Assembly: GCA_009746045.1 (NCBI GenBank)
Contig: RPFO01000015.1
Span: forward strand, 3,024,932-3,088,931
Reading direction: 5' to 3'
Length of the DNA stretch: 64,000 nt
Source of the DNA: Mesostigma viride
Taxonomy: Eukaryota > Streptophyta > Mesostigmatophyceae > Mesostigmatales > Mesostigmataceae
Below the pieces are notes generated by a model. That model was not told where the DNA came from and did not search any database. It was given only the letters and a program-made list of their open reading frames with translations. Made by a program: the position numbers and the translations under genes. This document shows positions 23,423 through 35,589 of this stretch, piece by piece (position 1 is the first letter of the stretch; each line of letters begins with the position of its first letter).

Positions 23423-25285
23423 ACCACGCCGCCCGCCGCTGAGCAGGACTACACGTACCCAGCCCTGACGGAACCCCTGGCCGACCCCAACGAGCTCCCG
23501 CCGTTCACCGAGCTCGAGCTGAGCACCGCCGCCAAGCAACTCCGCTTCTATGCCGCCGTTGGACCTGACCAGCTCCCAGCCCCGGTGATTAAGCTGACGG
23601 CGCTCACGGGGTTCCTGCTTGACGTCTGCAACCGGATCCTGCTTGCCGACGCGCCGCCGATTCCTGAGTGGCAGCACAGCTACCGTATTATGCTGTACAA
23701 AAACAAAGGTTCCCCTGACGACCCCGCCAACTACAGAGGAGTCTGCATCCAGAGCACCGCACTCAAGTTGTTCATGCGCATGATCCTCAACCGCCTTCGT
23801 TCTGCTCTCGACAGTCACCTTGGGGAAAGTCAAATGGGCTTCCGTCCTGGGCGCAACACCGTCATGGCCATCTTCGTCGCGCGTCGCCTCTTCGAGGAAA
23901 TCGCTCTCCTGCAACCTGGTGAGTTTCCCTCCATCCTGATCTTCGTCGACTTCATCAAGGCTTTTGATTCTGTCCTCTGGGACGCTCTATGGGCTGTACT
24001 TGCTCGCGCTCGCGTCCCCACTCCCCTGATTACCGTCATCCGCACGCTGTATGAGGGGTCGACCACTTCAGTGCGCACTCAACACGGCATTACCCCGCCA
24101 TGCCCACTGCAGACCGGCGTCTGGCAGGGTTGCGTCCTGTCGCCGTACCTGTTTATTATTGTAGTGGATTATGTTATGCGCCAGGCACGTGCTCGCTTTG
24201 CTAGCATTGCAGGCCGTGCCCCTGGCCTAGCGATCACGAACGAGCTTGGGGAAGGGGGCCGACTAACAAGCAGAATTTACTAGCTGACCTCATTTATGCC
24301 GACGACATCACGCTCATCGAGAAGCTGGAGTCTGCCCAACTCTGGCTGGACTGCCTGGCGCTCGAGGCTCGGGCGGTTGGTCTAGAAATCAGCCCCAAAA
24401 CGGAGGCCCTGGCCCTCGGCATGGCAGGGCCCCCACCCACACTCCGCCTCTTAGACGATGCCGAGGTCAACTACCCTCCTTCAGGCCGCTTCAAGCTGCT
24501 CGGCAGTTGGCTTCCCGACTGCGAGGACGACATGACGACACGGATCGGCATGGCGTGGGCGCACCTCCATGACCACCGCCGCTGGTGGAGCAACCCCGCC
24601 CTACCCCGGATCGTCAAGCGTGACCTCTTCAAGGTCGTCATTCTGACGATCCTGACCTACGGCGCCGAGACGTGGACACTGAAGCAGGAGCTGGAGCAAC
24701 GACTCGACGGCAACGTCACCAAGATGCTGCGCCAGGCCCTTAACATCCCCTTTGGTTTGCACATTAGTAATGAGGATTTGTACGCTGATTCGCCCTGTGT
24801 TTCTCACATTATTAGGCACAGGCGCCTGGGCCTAGCCGGGCACCTGGTCCGCACAGATCAGGTAGATACATCAGATAGACTAGCTGGCACCAAGCCCGCC
24901 CAGCCTGGGCGATATGTCCTCACCTGGCGTGCCCCCGGCCGCGCGCGGCAGGGCCGCCACCCGTGGACTTTTCGTGATAGAGTCGGCATGGACATGTGCT
25001 ACACTAGACGTGACGGGCTCACCCCCGGGCAGCCTCCTGGTTTGTCTGTAATATGGAGGCAGATGGTGCGCAAGGATAGATGGCAAGTAGTGATGAAGGA
25101 GACCACCCCAAGCCTGTGGGGGCTCCGCGTGTGACCAAGTATGGCATTCATAGCGATTCGGGCCGCGGTGCCCACACCCCTGTAACTAGGACCTAGATAG
25201 CTTATACCATCCATTCCATCCCATGTTCCCCTCCCACTGAGGACTTATGCTCACGTGACGCAGTCACGTGTCTATTAATTAATTA
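23423..25285 (+). mobile_element. Longest RTE copy in the window, frameshifted
   Basis: This copy extends furthest 5', including about 120 residues before the RT core (LSTAAKQLRFYAAVGPDQLP, a linker, then NYRGVCIQSTALKLF). RT motifs GFRPGRNT, DFIKAFDSVLW and GVWQGCVLSPYLF are in frame up to about 24258. A one-base loss in a G run then shifts the frame before YADDITL. The second frame covers the thumb, the C-terminal region and KETTP, where another C-run indel shifts the last residues. The flanking duplication is ATGGAGGCAG (23413-23422 and 25286-25295), lying in the host RTE copy. No N-terminal endonuclease is present, so it cannot move on its own. Confidence 0.9.
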
Positions 25286-25453
25286 ATGGAGGCAGATGGT
25301 GCGCAAGGATAGATGGCAAGTAGTGATGAAGGAGACCACCCCCAAGCCTGTGGGGGCTCTGCGTGTGACCAAGTATGGCATTCATAGCGATTCGGGCCGC
25401 GGTGCCCACACCCCTGTAACTAGGACCTAGATAGCTTATACCATCCATTCCAT

Positions 25454-26517
25454 GGCCTAGCGATCACGAACGAGCTTGGGGAAGGGGGGCCGACTAACAA
25501 GCAGAATTTACTAGCTGACCTCATTTATGCCGACGACATCACGCTCATCGAGAAGCCGGAGTCTGCCCAACTTTGGCTGGACTGCCTGGCGCTCGAGGCT
25601 CGGGCGGTTGGTCTAGAAATCAGCCCCAAAACGGAGGCCCTGGCCCTCGGCATGGCAGGGCCCCCACCCACACTCCGCCTCTTAGACGATGCCGAGGTCA
25701 ACTACCCTCCTTCAGGCCGCTACAAGCTGCTCGGCAGTTGGCTTCCCGACTGCGAGGACGACATGACGACACGGATCGGCATGGCGTGGGCGCACCTCCA
25801 TGACCACCGCCGCTGGTGGAGCAACCCCGCCCTACCCCGGATCGTCAAGCGTGACCTCTTCAAGGTCGTCATTCTGACGATCCTGACCTACGGCGCCGAG
25901 ACGTGGACACTGATGCAGGAGCTGGAGCAACGACTCGACGGCGCCGTCACCAAGATGCTGCGCAAGGCCCTTAATATCCCCTTTGGTTTGCACATTAGTA
26001 ATGAGGATTTGTACGCTGATTTGCCCTATGTTTCCCACATTATTAGGCACAGGCGCCTGGGCCTAGCCGGGCACCTGGCCCGCACAGATCAGGTAGATAC
26101 ATCAGATAGACTAGCTGGCACCAAGCCCGCCCAGCCTGGGCGATATGTCCTCACCTGGCATGCCCCCGGCCGCGCGCGGCAGGGCCGCCACCCGTGGACT
26201 TTTCGTGATAGACTCGGCATGGACATGTGCTACACTAGACGTGACGGGCTCACCCCCGGGCAGCCTCCTGGTTTGTCTGTAATATGGAGGCAGATGGTGC
26301 GCAAGGATAGATGGCAAGTAGTGATGAAGGAGACCACCCCCAAGCCTGTGGGGGCTCCGCGTGTGACCAAGTATGGCATTCATAGCGATTCGGGCCACGG
26401 TGCCCACACCCCTGTAACTAGGACCTAGATAGCTTATACCATCCATTCCATCCCATGTTCCCCTCCCACTGAGGACTTATGCTCACGTGACGCAGTCACG
26501 TGTCTATTAATTAATTA
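25454..26517 (+). mobile_element. RTE copy nested in the composite insertion
   Basis: The insertion starts just before motif C (YADDITLIEKPE) and runs in one open frame from about 25454 to the stop at 26428, then the hairpin (26484-26502) and TTAA tail. The 11-bp duplication ATCCATTCCAT is at 25443-25453 and 26518-26528. The coding part is undamaged, suggesting a young insertion. Confidence 0.9.
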
Positions 26518-26732
26518 ATCCATTCCATCCCATGTTTCCCTCCCACTGAGGACTTATGCTCACGTGACGCAGTCACGTGTCTATTAATTAATTAATATTT
26601 GTTTGCAGCTGTCACAAAAAAATACCAAAAATACCAGGATTTTTCTTGAATTCTATGAGATGTTTCTGAACTATGTTGAAAGTTTCAGACCAAAAATCGC
26701 ATGTTTAATAGGTTTGCCACGTGTAAGATTAC

Positions 26733-26780
26733 AACGCGATACATCGCGTTCTAACCCTACAACGCGATGTATCGCGTTGT
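26733..26780. other. Paired palindromes around AACGCGAT/ATCGCGTT
   Basis: Two palindromes lie side by side: AACGCGATACATCGCGTT (26733-26750) and ACAACGCGAT-GT-ATCGCGTTGT (26759-26780). They may be a binding-site pair or element-end remnants. No adjacent gene is recognised. Confidence 0.7.
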
Positions 26781-27408
26781 AAAAAAACACGGGTTAATTA
26801 ATCAACACGCAAGTACTTGCTTACTTGTAAGCTGCCATGACTGCCCATTTTGGGCAGCTCTAGTGAACTGATTGCAACACCCTGCAAATGAGGATGGACA
26901 TGTACAAGCCCTAGTGCCAGCCAGGGACTGCCCAGAAAAAAATTATCCTATCGCGGGAACCACACAATGCAAGACTTGCATGCCAAGTCCCGTGTTTGCA
27001 CAGCAAAGGCCTGATGACCAATGGCTGATGGGCAAATTAGAATGGCACAATTAGTAGCTAGATTCATGATAGAGAGGGTCCACGCTTTGCTCCCACCGCG
27101 TGTTGAACAACTTCAAGTTGGCCTCAGCAGGAGAAACCCCTGGCAGGCCACGCATAGACCACCGACCAGACAATCAAGTAATAAGCATGAAAAAAGAAAG
27201 TAAACAAAAGGTATAAAATGAGAGATAGATCAAGACACCGAAAACGACAAACATACATGAGAGTAAAACAAATGACACACAGACAAGTCGTTGACAATCT
27301 GGCTCCGTTTCTCAAATTCACGATTTCTCAGAGACAGGGGCTGAGATTCATTAAGAGGTAGCTTGAAATTAAATAAGCCGCATGCCTCCATCAAGATATA
27401 TTATTGAA

Positions 27409-27482
27409 GGCGAGTTTCTATTGGAGTAAATGTGTAGTATTGTACGACAACATGTCAAGGGCGACGGAAAGTACTGAAGTCG
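27409..27482. repeat. Dispersed repeat shared with 63641-63712
   Basis: Both copies carry GGCGAGTTTCTATTGG and later GTATTGTACGACAACATGTC plus AAGTACTGAAGTCG. Similarity stops just after that. At 63.7 kb an open frame begins shortly downstream. Confidence 0.75.
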
Positions 27483-28770
27483 TTGAAAATTTGGCGTCGT
27501 AGCTCGAGTTACGGTCCTAGGACGTTTTGCTGTACGAGCAACTATTTCAATTTTGCTTCGTAAGTCTACTAGAGTTAGTTCTAAGTGTGTGTCCTTTGGT
27601 CGAAATAAAGGTGACAGCGAATGGCCGAATGCGCGTCGCGTCTTTCATAACAGCTGGATGATGGACGAAGGCAAGACGGCGCGAGAGCACAGGCACCACA
27701 AGGAAAGCCACTGGCGGTGGTTGGCAGGCGAGGGACTGCGGGGCGATGGCGACAGGGCCACAGAGGCATTCAGGGATTCTAACACGTCTTCAGTTCGCAA
27801 AGTTTCCCACTGTCCTGGTTGAATATATAAGCACAAAGTCTGTCTAGCGGGTGAATCTGTCCGACGTGATCAAAAAGAGCGCGATGACATGAAAGAAAGC
27901 TGAGGACAGTGTCAACCGTTAAATTCATAAGGTTAGTGGTGGACTATGCAGGGAAGCCTATGCAAGGAACGCCCATGGTGGTCACGACATTGGTTTATAA
28001 TCTCAAACGCGACATTGGTTTATAATCTGCCATGTTTTAGGAATCTGCCACGGTTTTACTGTCCATCATTTTCATCTAGAAATGTTTTTCAGCCGACCGT
28101 CTAATTAGAAGTTTGATCGTCTATGGTCTTGATTTCCTTGTTTCAGCGTCGCCTATGCATCTAGTGTGCAGGCAGAAGGCCATGCAAGGCGAGGTGGATG
28201 CGGACGAGGCTCATGCAAGATGAAGATGACGCGGTCGATGACGTCGGGGAGACTTTGTACCTTTCTAGTCGGCATTTAGCAAGACACCGAGCAATAAAAA
28301 CTACGGAGGGTACAAAGCGCCACAAGACCAAGTTTTCTGGCATGTTTGGGTACCCCTGAAATCGGAAAATTAAGATGGGTTCAACATTTTGTATGAACAT
28401 TGTATTGAGGAAGAAGATTTAGGAAATAGTAGGAGATAGATCGAGTATGTTGCATGAATCTCACACATTGTGTCTCAATGCGTACAACTTACCAGAAGTG
28501 CAGCCGTGTGCTGGTTCAACGATCATGCAAGGATTAGTCGCGAGCCCAACCTTATTAGGACGCTATCACATATGATGAAGACTGGCCACTTGTCTGCATG
28601 GTTGGCAGGAGGAAACCAAATTCCTGCATGGTTAGCAGGAGAGTGTACTATGGAAGGGGTCTGGACTATCCCCGTGCGCAATCTGCTTTTGAGATCATGG
28701 TAGCGCCAAAGTTGGGTGACCACTCGCTGCATTTGATTGCACGTGCCATAGAGCGAGCGCTGTTATAGTC

Positions 28771-28953
28771 ATGGACGCCATCCTCGATGAGGTGCGTCCC
28801 CCTCCTCGCAACAATTACTTGGATGATGACTCCCTCATTGAGAAAGTGGTACACGACCGCAATAACAAGGAGCAGCAGCAACGCCCTATTCGGGTGGACA
28901 GAGATAGCGAGTCTCATGAGTCTGAACTGGAGCAGAAAACCCAGGACATGTGA
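28771..28953 (+). CDS. Small hypothetical ORF, 60 codons
   Basis: A 60-codon frame with highly charged composition (rich in D, E, R, Q and N) that lacks low-complexity repeats. It matches no family I recognise. There is no clear promoter or splice context, and such a frame can occur by chance in a window this size. Confidence 0.15.
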   Translation: MDAILDEVRPPPRNNYLDDDSLIEKVVHDRNNKEQQQRPIRVDRDSESHESELEQKTQDM

Positions 28954-29419
28954 ATGCAGAAATGCGTGCCATGGGATGATGTGATTTCATGAGGTCCATG
29001 TGAAAAGAGATATGCATGTCTAGATATGGTGTGTTTTGATGAGACATACGGCTTCAGCATAAAAGCTTTACCTGGGTGATTTAAAATGCCTGTGTAACTT
29101 ATTTTTTAATGAAAAACCACTTTTTTGATTCAATCCTGAAAACGAGAAACGAGAAAAATACGCCTCGAGCCAATAGTAGAAAAAACAACAAACAAGAGAA
29201 AGAGAACACCCCCTCATTAAAGAATAGCCAATCCAAGTAGCTACAGGCTTTGTGTCTCACGTACAGACAATACTCAGCACAGACAACTGGTCTACTTCAC
29301 ATGGTATTTGGCAGGAGGCACCACATTCAGCGTTGTCTGTCTCATTTGTTATGACCATGATCATTTGATACGACTATGACAATTAGACCATGCCCACGAA
29401 AACTAGAGGTCCCAAACAG

Positions 29420-30955
29420 ATTGTGAGCTCACGCTCGTATTATCTATGACTTGCGGAAGTCTTAAAGGGGGAGGGGCGGCCGCAGTAGACAGCCCGACTA
29501 TAAGTGAGGGGGGGGGGGGGGTAGTGTGGACTGGGGGTGGCGCGGCGCCACTGGCCTTTTGGTCAGTGGGCTGGCGCGCGCCACGGCACCACTGGCATTT
29601 TGGTCAGTGGGCTGGCACGCGCCACGGTGGCACTGGCCTTTTGTCAGTGGGTTGGCGCGCGCCACCCCAGGGTGGCCCGGCTACTTAGGGTTGTAGCAGC
29701 ACCACAACCAGGCCTCTTTGCAGCTGTCGCAACCATTGAAATTTGGTGACGGCTGGCCATGGCGGCACAGCCCCAAATTAGTCAGCGGCTACCAGCCTTC
29801 CCGTTTCGGGAGGGCCCAGAATGAATTTAGATTTTGAGCCGCCGAGGTTGGAAGGTGGTGGAGCCCCTGTTTTTGAAGTACAGGAATCGATTTCCGACGC
29901 ATTATTTGGGCGCAACGACACTATGGAACATCATCTCCTGCCACGAGATGATTTGGGCAGGCCCGGGCACAGTCGACGGGGGCCGTGGAATAGTGCATTT
30001 GGGTGGTAAAAAGCGTGAGATGGTGTAGGAATCTCTGTAAAACAGTATTGCGTGGTCCAAGCTGCCGAAACCTGAAATTCAGGCCGCCTGGCATATTACC
30101 TCAGTCATGCAGGAACCACCGGCCTGCATGGGCCAGACGGGGAGGTGCGGGGGATGGCGAGGCGACGAGTTGTTGGGGGAAGTGTCGATGCAGTATATAA
30201 GGGCGGAATTTTACCCGACGCATGGAGGAGGAGCCTCATGCTGCAGACGAGAGGGCAGGGTCCGGTGCCTTCACGGGCACCCGCTTACTGCTATGTTACA
30301 TCGTCGGGTTGCTTCAATGATGCAAAAACATGAAACGGGATGACGGGGCATGGCGCACAGACGGAGGGGGAATCCAAGGCGGCAGTTTGGTTGTGGGGAA
30401 TTTGCGTGGAAAGCCCTCTATGGGTTGGCAGGTTTCCAGAAAAAATTTCCCCTCGTGGGCTGCGTGGCTCTGCTCCGCCCGTGGTAAGGCTGCGGGCTCC
30501 GCTCTGCCTTTGCGCTTTCCCCGCCCCCCACGAGGGGGGGGACGTGTAAGGACCCACCTGTGTGGCGGGCCCGTGGGGTTGTGGGTTTCCCGGCGTGTCA
30601 ACACCCTTGACGAGCTGCACCTTTTGGGGTGAGGGGATGTGTGTTGGGCCTGGTAATGAATTATCCAACATATACCTTGCTCAGGGAGACTTTTAGCTCC
30701 CCCCTTGTATTGCCGCCTGGCTGGACTGCTGGAGCTGGTGGCGGCAGGGGACACGGGGGGCGACGAGAGGCAGGGCCATGCGACAGCTTGCGGCCGAGGG
30801 CCAGGTTGGGGGCTCGGGGTGTTGCAAGTCCAGGTCCTCATGACTGGCCCAGGTGATGTGATGTCCTAGCCCCCTGTCGGGTGGCCTAGCCAGACTAGAT
30901 TCTCAGATCGGCTATGGCCTTGACGTGGGCTTATCACTAATATGTAATAAACTGT
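29420..30955. repeat. Dispersed element, longer copy
   Basis: The left 300 bp (29430-29728) matches 32538-32837, and the right 130 bp (30826-30955) matches 32874-33008. The middle is present only here, so the 32.5-kb copy looks like a deletion derivative. The left part contains three imperfect units around CACTGGC-TTTT-GTCAGTGGGCTGGC with GGCGCGCGCC palindromes. The right end is AATATGTAATAAA, containing the TGTAA signal used for polyadenylation in green algae. No protein is recognised. Confidence 0.7.
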
Positions 30956-30959
30956 GTTT

Positions 30960-32290
30960 CTAGTAAGGGTTCTTGGCACGTGTCAGACGGCTGACACACC
31001 GCTGTTGGCAGCGCGTCGGACGGCTGACACGCCACCGTTGGCGGCGCCACGGCCCATATCAGTTAGGGGCAGGTCCCAGGGGCCCCCTATAGGGTGGAGT
31101 TACCCTCAAGGACACCTAAGGAGCATGAATTACTGGGGAGGGGGAGATGGGCAAGCTAAATTGGGGGCAGGTGCAAGATGGGACGGGGACAGGGTGACGA
31201 CTGGCGAGACGCTTCAAGGTGAAGGGGCAGGACAGGTATTACAACATTGGATCTCGAACATGCTTCATTGTAAAGAAAACTGGCCTTATCAAGCTTTCAA
31301 AAACGTAGTGATAGATAACTTTCATTTCACAATGTTTAAATGTCACAGATTTCTGAACGGGAATTCCGTTATAACAAGTGGTCACCAAAAGCTTTATTGG
31401 TTACCCTAAGGGCATAACAAAATGAGCTTGAAATGTACATGGTAAATGTTTGGTACTTGATGTATCAAGCTTAAGCAATAGCTAGCACGTCTGGATGCGC
31501 ATAAAACAAGAACCCTTTTCTACAAATAACACAAACTGTCTAGCCCCCATCCATCGTTGTCAAGGTAGGTGCTTAAGTGCTGACTGCACCTCCCGAGGCC
31601 TGTGCCTCCAGTCTCACTAGCCTAACATGTGGTTGCCCTTTTCCTCTTGTTTCGCATCTCCAGCTCCTTGTCGCATGGGTTACATCGACAAGATTGGGAC
31701 TACTTGATCCTGCCCTGTCGGCGGTTTGTCTCTTAAAATACGACGATATCGCACAGATATGAACCTTCTTGACAAAGTGAATCCGCCTCCTTTCGACGCC
31801 ATGCCACGCTCTTGTTGTGCGTGGTCCTTGCCGACGATTCCAGAAACCAGGCAATGTAAGGCAAGAAAACGTTGCCAATAATTACAGTTTAGCTGACGGG
31901 ATTTGGCCGATGAAACTTACTTCCTACCACCTCAGCGATACTAAACCGATGCAACGCCCCCCTTGCAAGAAAACGCTCCTAGACTTCTGAACAAGCAGCT
32001 GCTATTGAAACGTACGAAACGTAAGTTTAGGTCATCTTGGCTTAGAGATTTCAAGGTATCCGCTCGTGACTGTCGCTGCAATGGCCATCGCCACCTCGTG
32101 GACTTCGCTGCGGGCTGCACAAAATGTACGTTTGTCTCTCGTTGGCAGGTTTTGGCATGCACGTTCACAAATTTTGCTGAGGTTCAACACACAAACAAAT
32201 ATTTGTTGGATACTCTGTAGTCAGTATTAAGGTCCAGGCGGCGCGGCGAATAGAGTTTACGCGACGAGCCTGTGGCCTGCACTAGGACTT
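30960..32290. other. Unrecognised sequence
   Basis: Only two imperfect CAGACGGCTGAC-type palindromes near 30982-31032 stand out; no gene is recognised. Confidence 0.4.
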
Positions 32291-32296
32291 GCCTGA

Positions 32297-32452
32297 CGCG
32301 TAAGGACTTGGTGCGCGTCAGACGACTGACGGACACCCTAAATTTACGCGTCAGTCGTCTGACGCGCGGCCAAATTTACGCGTCAGACGACTGACGCGTG
32401 GGGAAAAATTCTTGACGCGTCAGAGCCTGACGCGTCAGCATCTGACGCCTGC
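32297..32452. repeat. Cluster of CGTCAG/CTGACG palindromes
   Basis: At least nine copies of TGACGCG, CGTCAG or their complements occur in about 155 bp. They include CGCGTCAGACGACTGACGCG and its near repeats, separated by AAATTTACG. The arms can pair with one another in several ways. Confidence 0.8.
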
Positions 32453-32534
32453 ATCCCGTTACTAGTGACACTGGTTATAAAACTGTTTCTATCTGGCAGC
32501 CCCTCACTCCAATGGGCTAAAGCAATGATTGGAT

Positions 32535-33007
32535 TTTGTGAGCTTACGCTCGTATTATCTGTGACTTGCGGAAGTCTTAAAGGGGGAGGGGCGGCCGCAG
32601 CAGACAGCCCAACTAGAAGTGTGTGTGGGGGGGTAGTGTGGACTGGGGGTGGCGCGGCGCCACTGGCCTCTTGGTCAGTGGGCTGGTGCGCGCCACGGCA
32701 CCACTGGCATTTTGGTGAGTGGGCTGGCGCGCGCCACGGTGGCACTGGCCTTTTGGTCAGTGGGCTGGCGCGCGCCACCCCAGGGTGCCCCGGCTACTTA
32801 GGGTTGTGGCAGCACCACAACCAGGCCTCTTTGCAGCTCCCACCCGCCCTCCCTTGCTGTTTGAGGGGTTCAAGCCCAGGTCCTCATGACTGGCCCAGGT
32901 GAATTGGCCCTGGTGATATGATGTCCTGGCCCCCTGTCGGGTGGCCTAGCCAGACTAGATTCTCAGATTGGTTACGGCCTTGACGTGGGCTTACCACTAA
33001 TATGTAA
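32535..33007. repeat. Dispersed element, short copy with flanking direct repeats
   Basis: Shorter relative of 29420-30955. About 50-bp direct repeats containing TCTGGCAGCCCCTCACTCC lie just outside it (32477-32527 and 33008-33056). These are longer than a usual target duplication and could be element ends or a duplicated target. Confidence 0.65.
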
Positions 33008-33059
33008 TAAAACTGTTTCTTTCTGGCAGCCCCTCACTCCAATGGGCTAAAGCAATAAT

Positions 33060-33925
33060 TGAATACGCACAAACTCCATTTCCAGTACTCCACCATGCCA
33101 TTCTAAAAACTCCTTCGTACAATTTCTTACCCCTCCCCGCAATCCTCCAGGCCACACCATGTAAAAAATACCGATACAAAGTTACCAGCTTGTTAACCAG
33201 CAAACTCTCGGCCCTCGCTATCGACACGCAGCATAAAATTAGCCAATATCACAAATAATAACAAACTATTCATGTAACTGGTATTATCAGCTATAAAACA
33301 AACGTGGATAAGATAACAGCAGGCCCGAGCTACCTGCGCTGGTTGTCTCATTGATACAAGAATCACCAACATTAGTCACTCAGCCATTGGCCTCAAACAA
33401 ACCCAACATCTCCTTGGACAAAGATAGTGTGGTTCCTATTGCGTGCTTGTGCATGCACTTTGCCTCCAGTCATCTCAGACAACGCTGGCCAAATGCATAC
33501 CTGACTCCACCACCTCCTCCAGCGTCGCCAAGAAACCTTCTTCTCTCATGCCTCGCCTCGCAAGCCCGTCCTGTAACGCGGGAGATAACGGGACAAAGGA
33601 GATGATTCAGAAAGCAGCTTCCAAGTTACCAACATTATTGTAATTGCTCATATTATTGTTCCCCGTTTTAGATACAGGTTGTACATTAGACACCTACTGT
33701 TGGGCCCCCTCACATCTCACATCCGAACGACACCAGCTGACAGCCTGCTGCTATCCTTCTGCGCAGCAAACCGAGCCAACTGGTCTGCCGCGAGTCTTCA
33801 TACTACTAGTATTTGACGCGTCGGAGCTCACCACGGTGGGCCTTTCCGCAGCTCTGCAACCCGTTGATGCGGGAAACTCAGGGAACCAGCTGTGGCGGCG
33901 GGTGCTGACCTAGAGCGGATAAGTT
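33060..33925. other. Unrecognised sequence
   Basis: No gene family, repeat or RNA gene recognised. I looked here for the missing GSH1 C-terminal exon on the minus strand and did not find it. Confidence 0.4.
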
Positions 33926-33928
33926 AAA

Positions 33929-34050
33929 CAACAAAAACAAAAACAAAAACAAAAACAAAAAGAAAAAGAAAAAGAAAAAGAAAAAGAAAAAGAAAAAGAA
34001 AAGAAAAGAAAAGAAAAGAAAAGAAAAGAAAAGAAAAGAAAAGAAAAAAG
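33929..34050. repeat. A-rich microsatellite
   Basis: (CAAAAA)n, then (GAAAAA)n, then (GAAAA)n, an evolving purine-rich array. Confidence 0.95.
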
Positions 34051-34747
34051 CGGACCATTTTTTAAAATAAAACTTTTTTATGGGCAAAGCTACCGGACTC
34101 CCCAAGGCGCACCGATAGATTAGAATACGCTTCAGGCCGCGCGACGGAGGTAGGTGGCCCATGCCATCCACAACAACCGGGTTGCAAATTTCAGATGTGG
34201 TTTCATGGTGGTGCATGCTGCAGGGTTCCCCTTTAGCTTCATCGAGGGGCGCGCAAATGAGAGGCGGCTGCTTTTTGCCTAGATCAGTTGCCTTCTAACT
34301 GAAGTCTTGGCAATGGGGTACAACCTGGGTGGCAAAAGCTGTAGATGGAGATGGATGGCCATCAGGTGGCAACAGCACAGGGTGAAACCGACTGTATTGG
34401 CGTTAAGCAACCCGCTGGTGGGGATGGACGCTGGTGTACCGTTGCCGGGAGAATCTGCGCTTTGGGCTATGCCCTGGGTTGGGGATGTGGGTAGCAAAAG
34501 CGGGGAAGCTACGATTACGAACTGCGAGCTGGAGATGCGGGGGAGTACCTGAAGCGGGAACTTCTGCATCCCCTCTTCTCGCGCAGGGTTACTGTGGAAA
34601 TAACACTATGCCGGCGCGTGTGAAACTGTGAAGCCATCGAGGATGTGGAAGGACGCGCTGAGATCCTGGACGGGGGTGAACACAAGGCTTCAGAACGGCC
34701 CCACGGGGAAATCCCATCCTTGTTACAGCCGCCAGATGGGAATTGCC

Positions 34748-35155
34748 TGTAGTGGTTGCATGCCTTGGATGAAGTAAAGCCACCAGTATGCCAGTGTGGT
34801 TGCATGCCTTGGATGAAGTAAAGCCACCAGTATGCCTCCAGTGGTTGCATGCCTTGGATGAAGTAAAGCCACCAGTATGCCTCTAGTGGTTGCATGCCTT
34901 GGATGAAGTAAAGCCACCAGTATGCCTCTAGTGGTTGCATGCCTTGGATGAAGTAAAGCCACCAGTATGCCTGCAGTGGTTGCATGCCTTGGATGAAGTA
35001 AAGCCACCAGTATGCCTCTAGTGGTTGCATGCCTTGGATGAAGTAAAGCCACGAGTATGCCTCTAGTGGTTGCATGCCTTGGATGAAGTAAAGCCACCAG
35101 TATGCCTGCAGTGGTTGCATGCCTTGGATGAAGTAAAGCCACGAGTATGCCTGGC
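34748..35155. repeat. 45-bp minisatellite, about nine copies
   Basis: The unit contains GTGGTTGCATGCCTTGGATG and AAGTAAAGCCACCAGTATGCC. The period of 45 keeps frames open, so minus-strand frames translate as 15-residue repeats; I regard these as non-coding. It lies just downstream of the last GSH1 exon found. Confidence 0.95.
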
Positions 35156-35589
35156 ATGTAAGAACGGGGCGTTGATGGCCAGGCTGGGTCATCATTGCGG
35201 GGTCCAGATGACGAGGCCAGATCTCAAACTGGAAAATCTTGTGGTTGACGGCTGATATGACCCATGTGCACGGTTTGTTCATGCGTAGCAATGGCTCTTC
35301 TGGCCAGCACATCTATTATTGTTAGAAAAATTAAAATTTTCTCGGCAGGGCATCACTCCAATGGTTTCTTGAGCATAAAGAGACGGAAAGTTCCAAGAAA
35401 CCTTGTCTCTTTCTTGCCGAAAGCAAAATATGCCAGCATGCAAAGGCTGGTGCCAGGCGCAGCACGGCAATCAATGCCCTAACTTTGTTCGTTGTGGCAA
35501 AATGACGCAAGAACAAAACAAACCATTACACCAAGAGGTGCCGGCTAAGCAGACCATCAACAAAGTCAAGTAGTGCCGGCATACCATAC

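Larger units (their letters stand above)
22751..26594 (+). mobile_element. Composite RTE insertion with three nested elements
   Basis: The outer copy is bounded by the 12-bp duplication ATATTTGTTTGC (22739-22750 and 26595-26606). Its own sequence is 22751-22810, 23281-23422, 25296-25453 and 26529-26594. These pieces read continuously as the family C-terminus and tail once the inserts are removed. The inserts are a MITE (22811-23280), a long RTE copy (23423-25285) and a third RTE copy (25454-26517). Confidence 0.9.
26781..29419. other. Region without recognised genes
   Basis: The only repeat noticed is 27409-27482, shared with 63641-63712. Several short frames exist on both strands, but none shows a known domain or a convincing splice pattern. 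Confidence 0.35.

Noticed and set aside
34515-35312. 265-codon minus-strand frame as the missing GSH1 C-terminus
   Set aside because: It is a 15-residue translation of the 45-bp minisatellite with no resemblance to the glutamate-cysteine ligase C-terminus.
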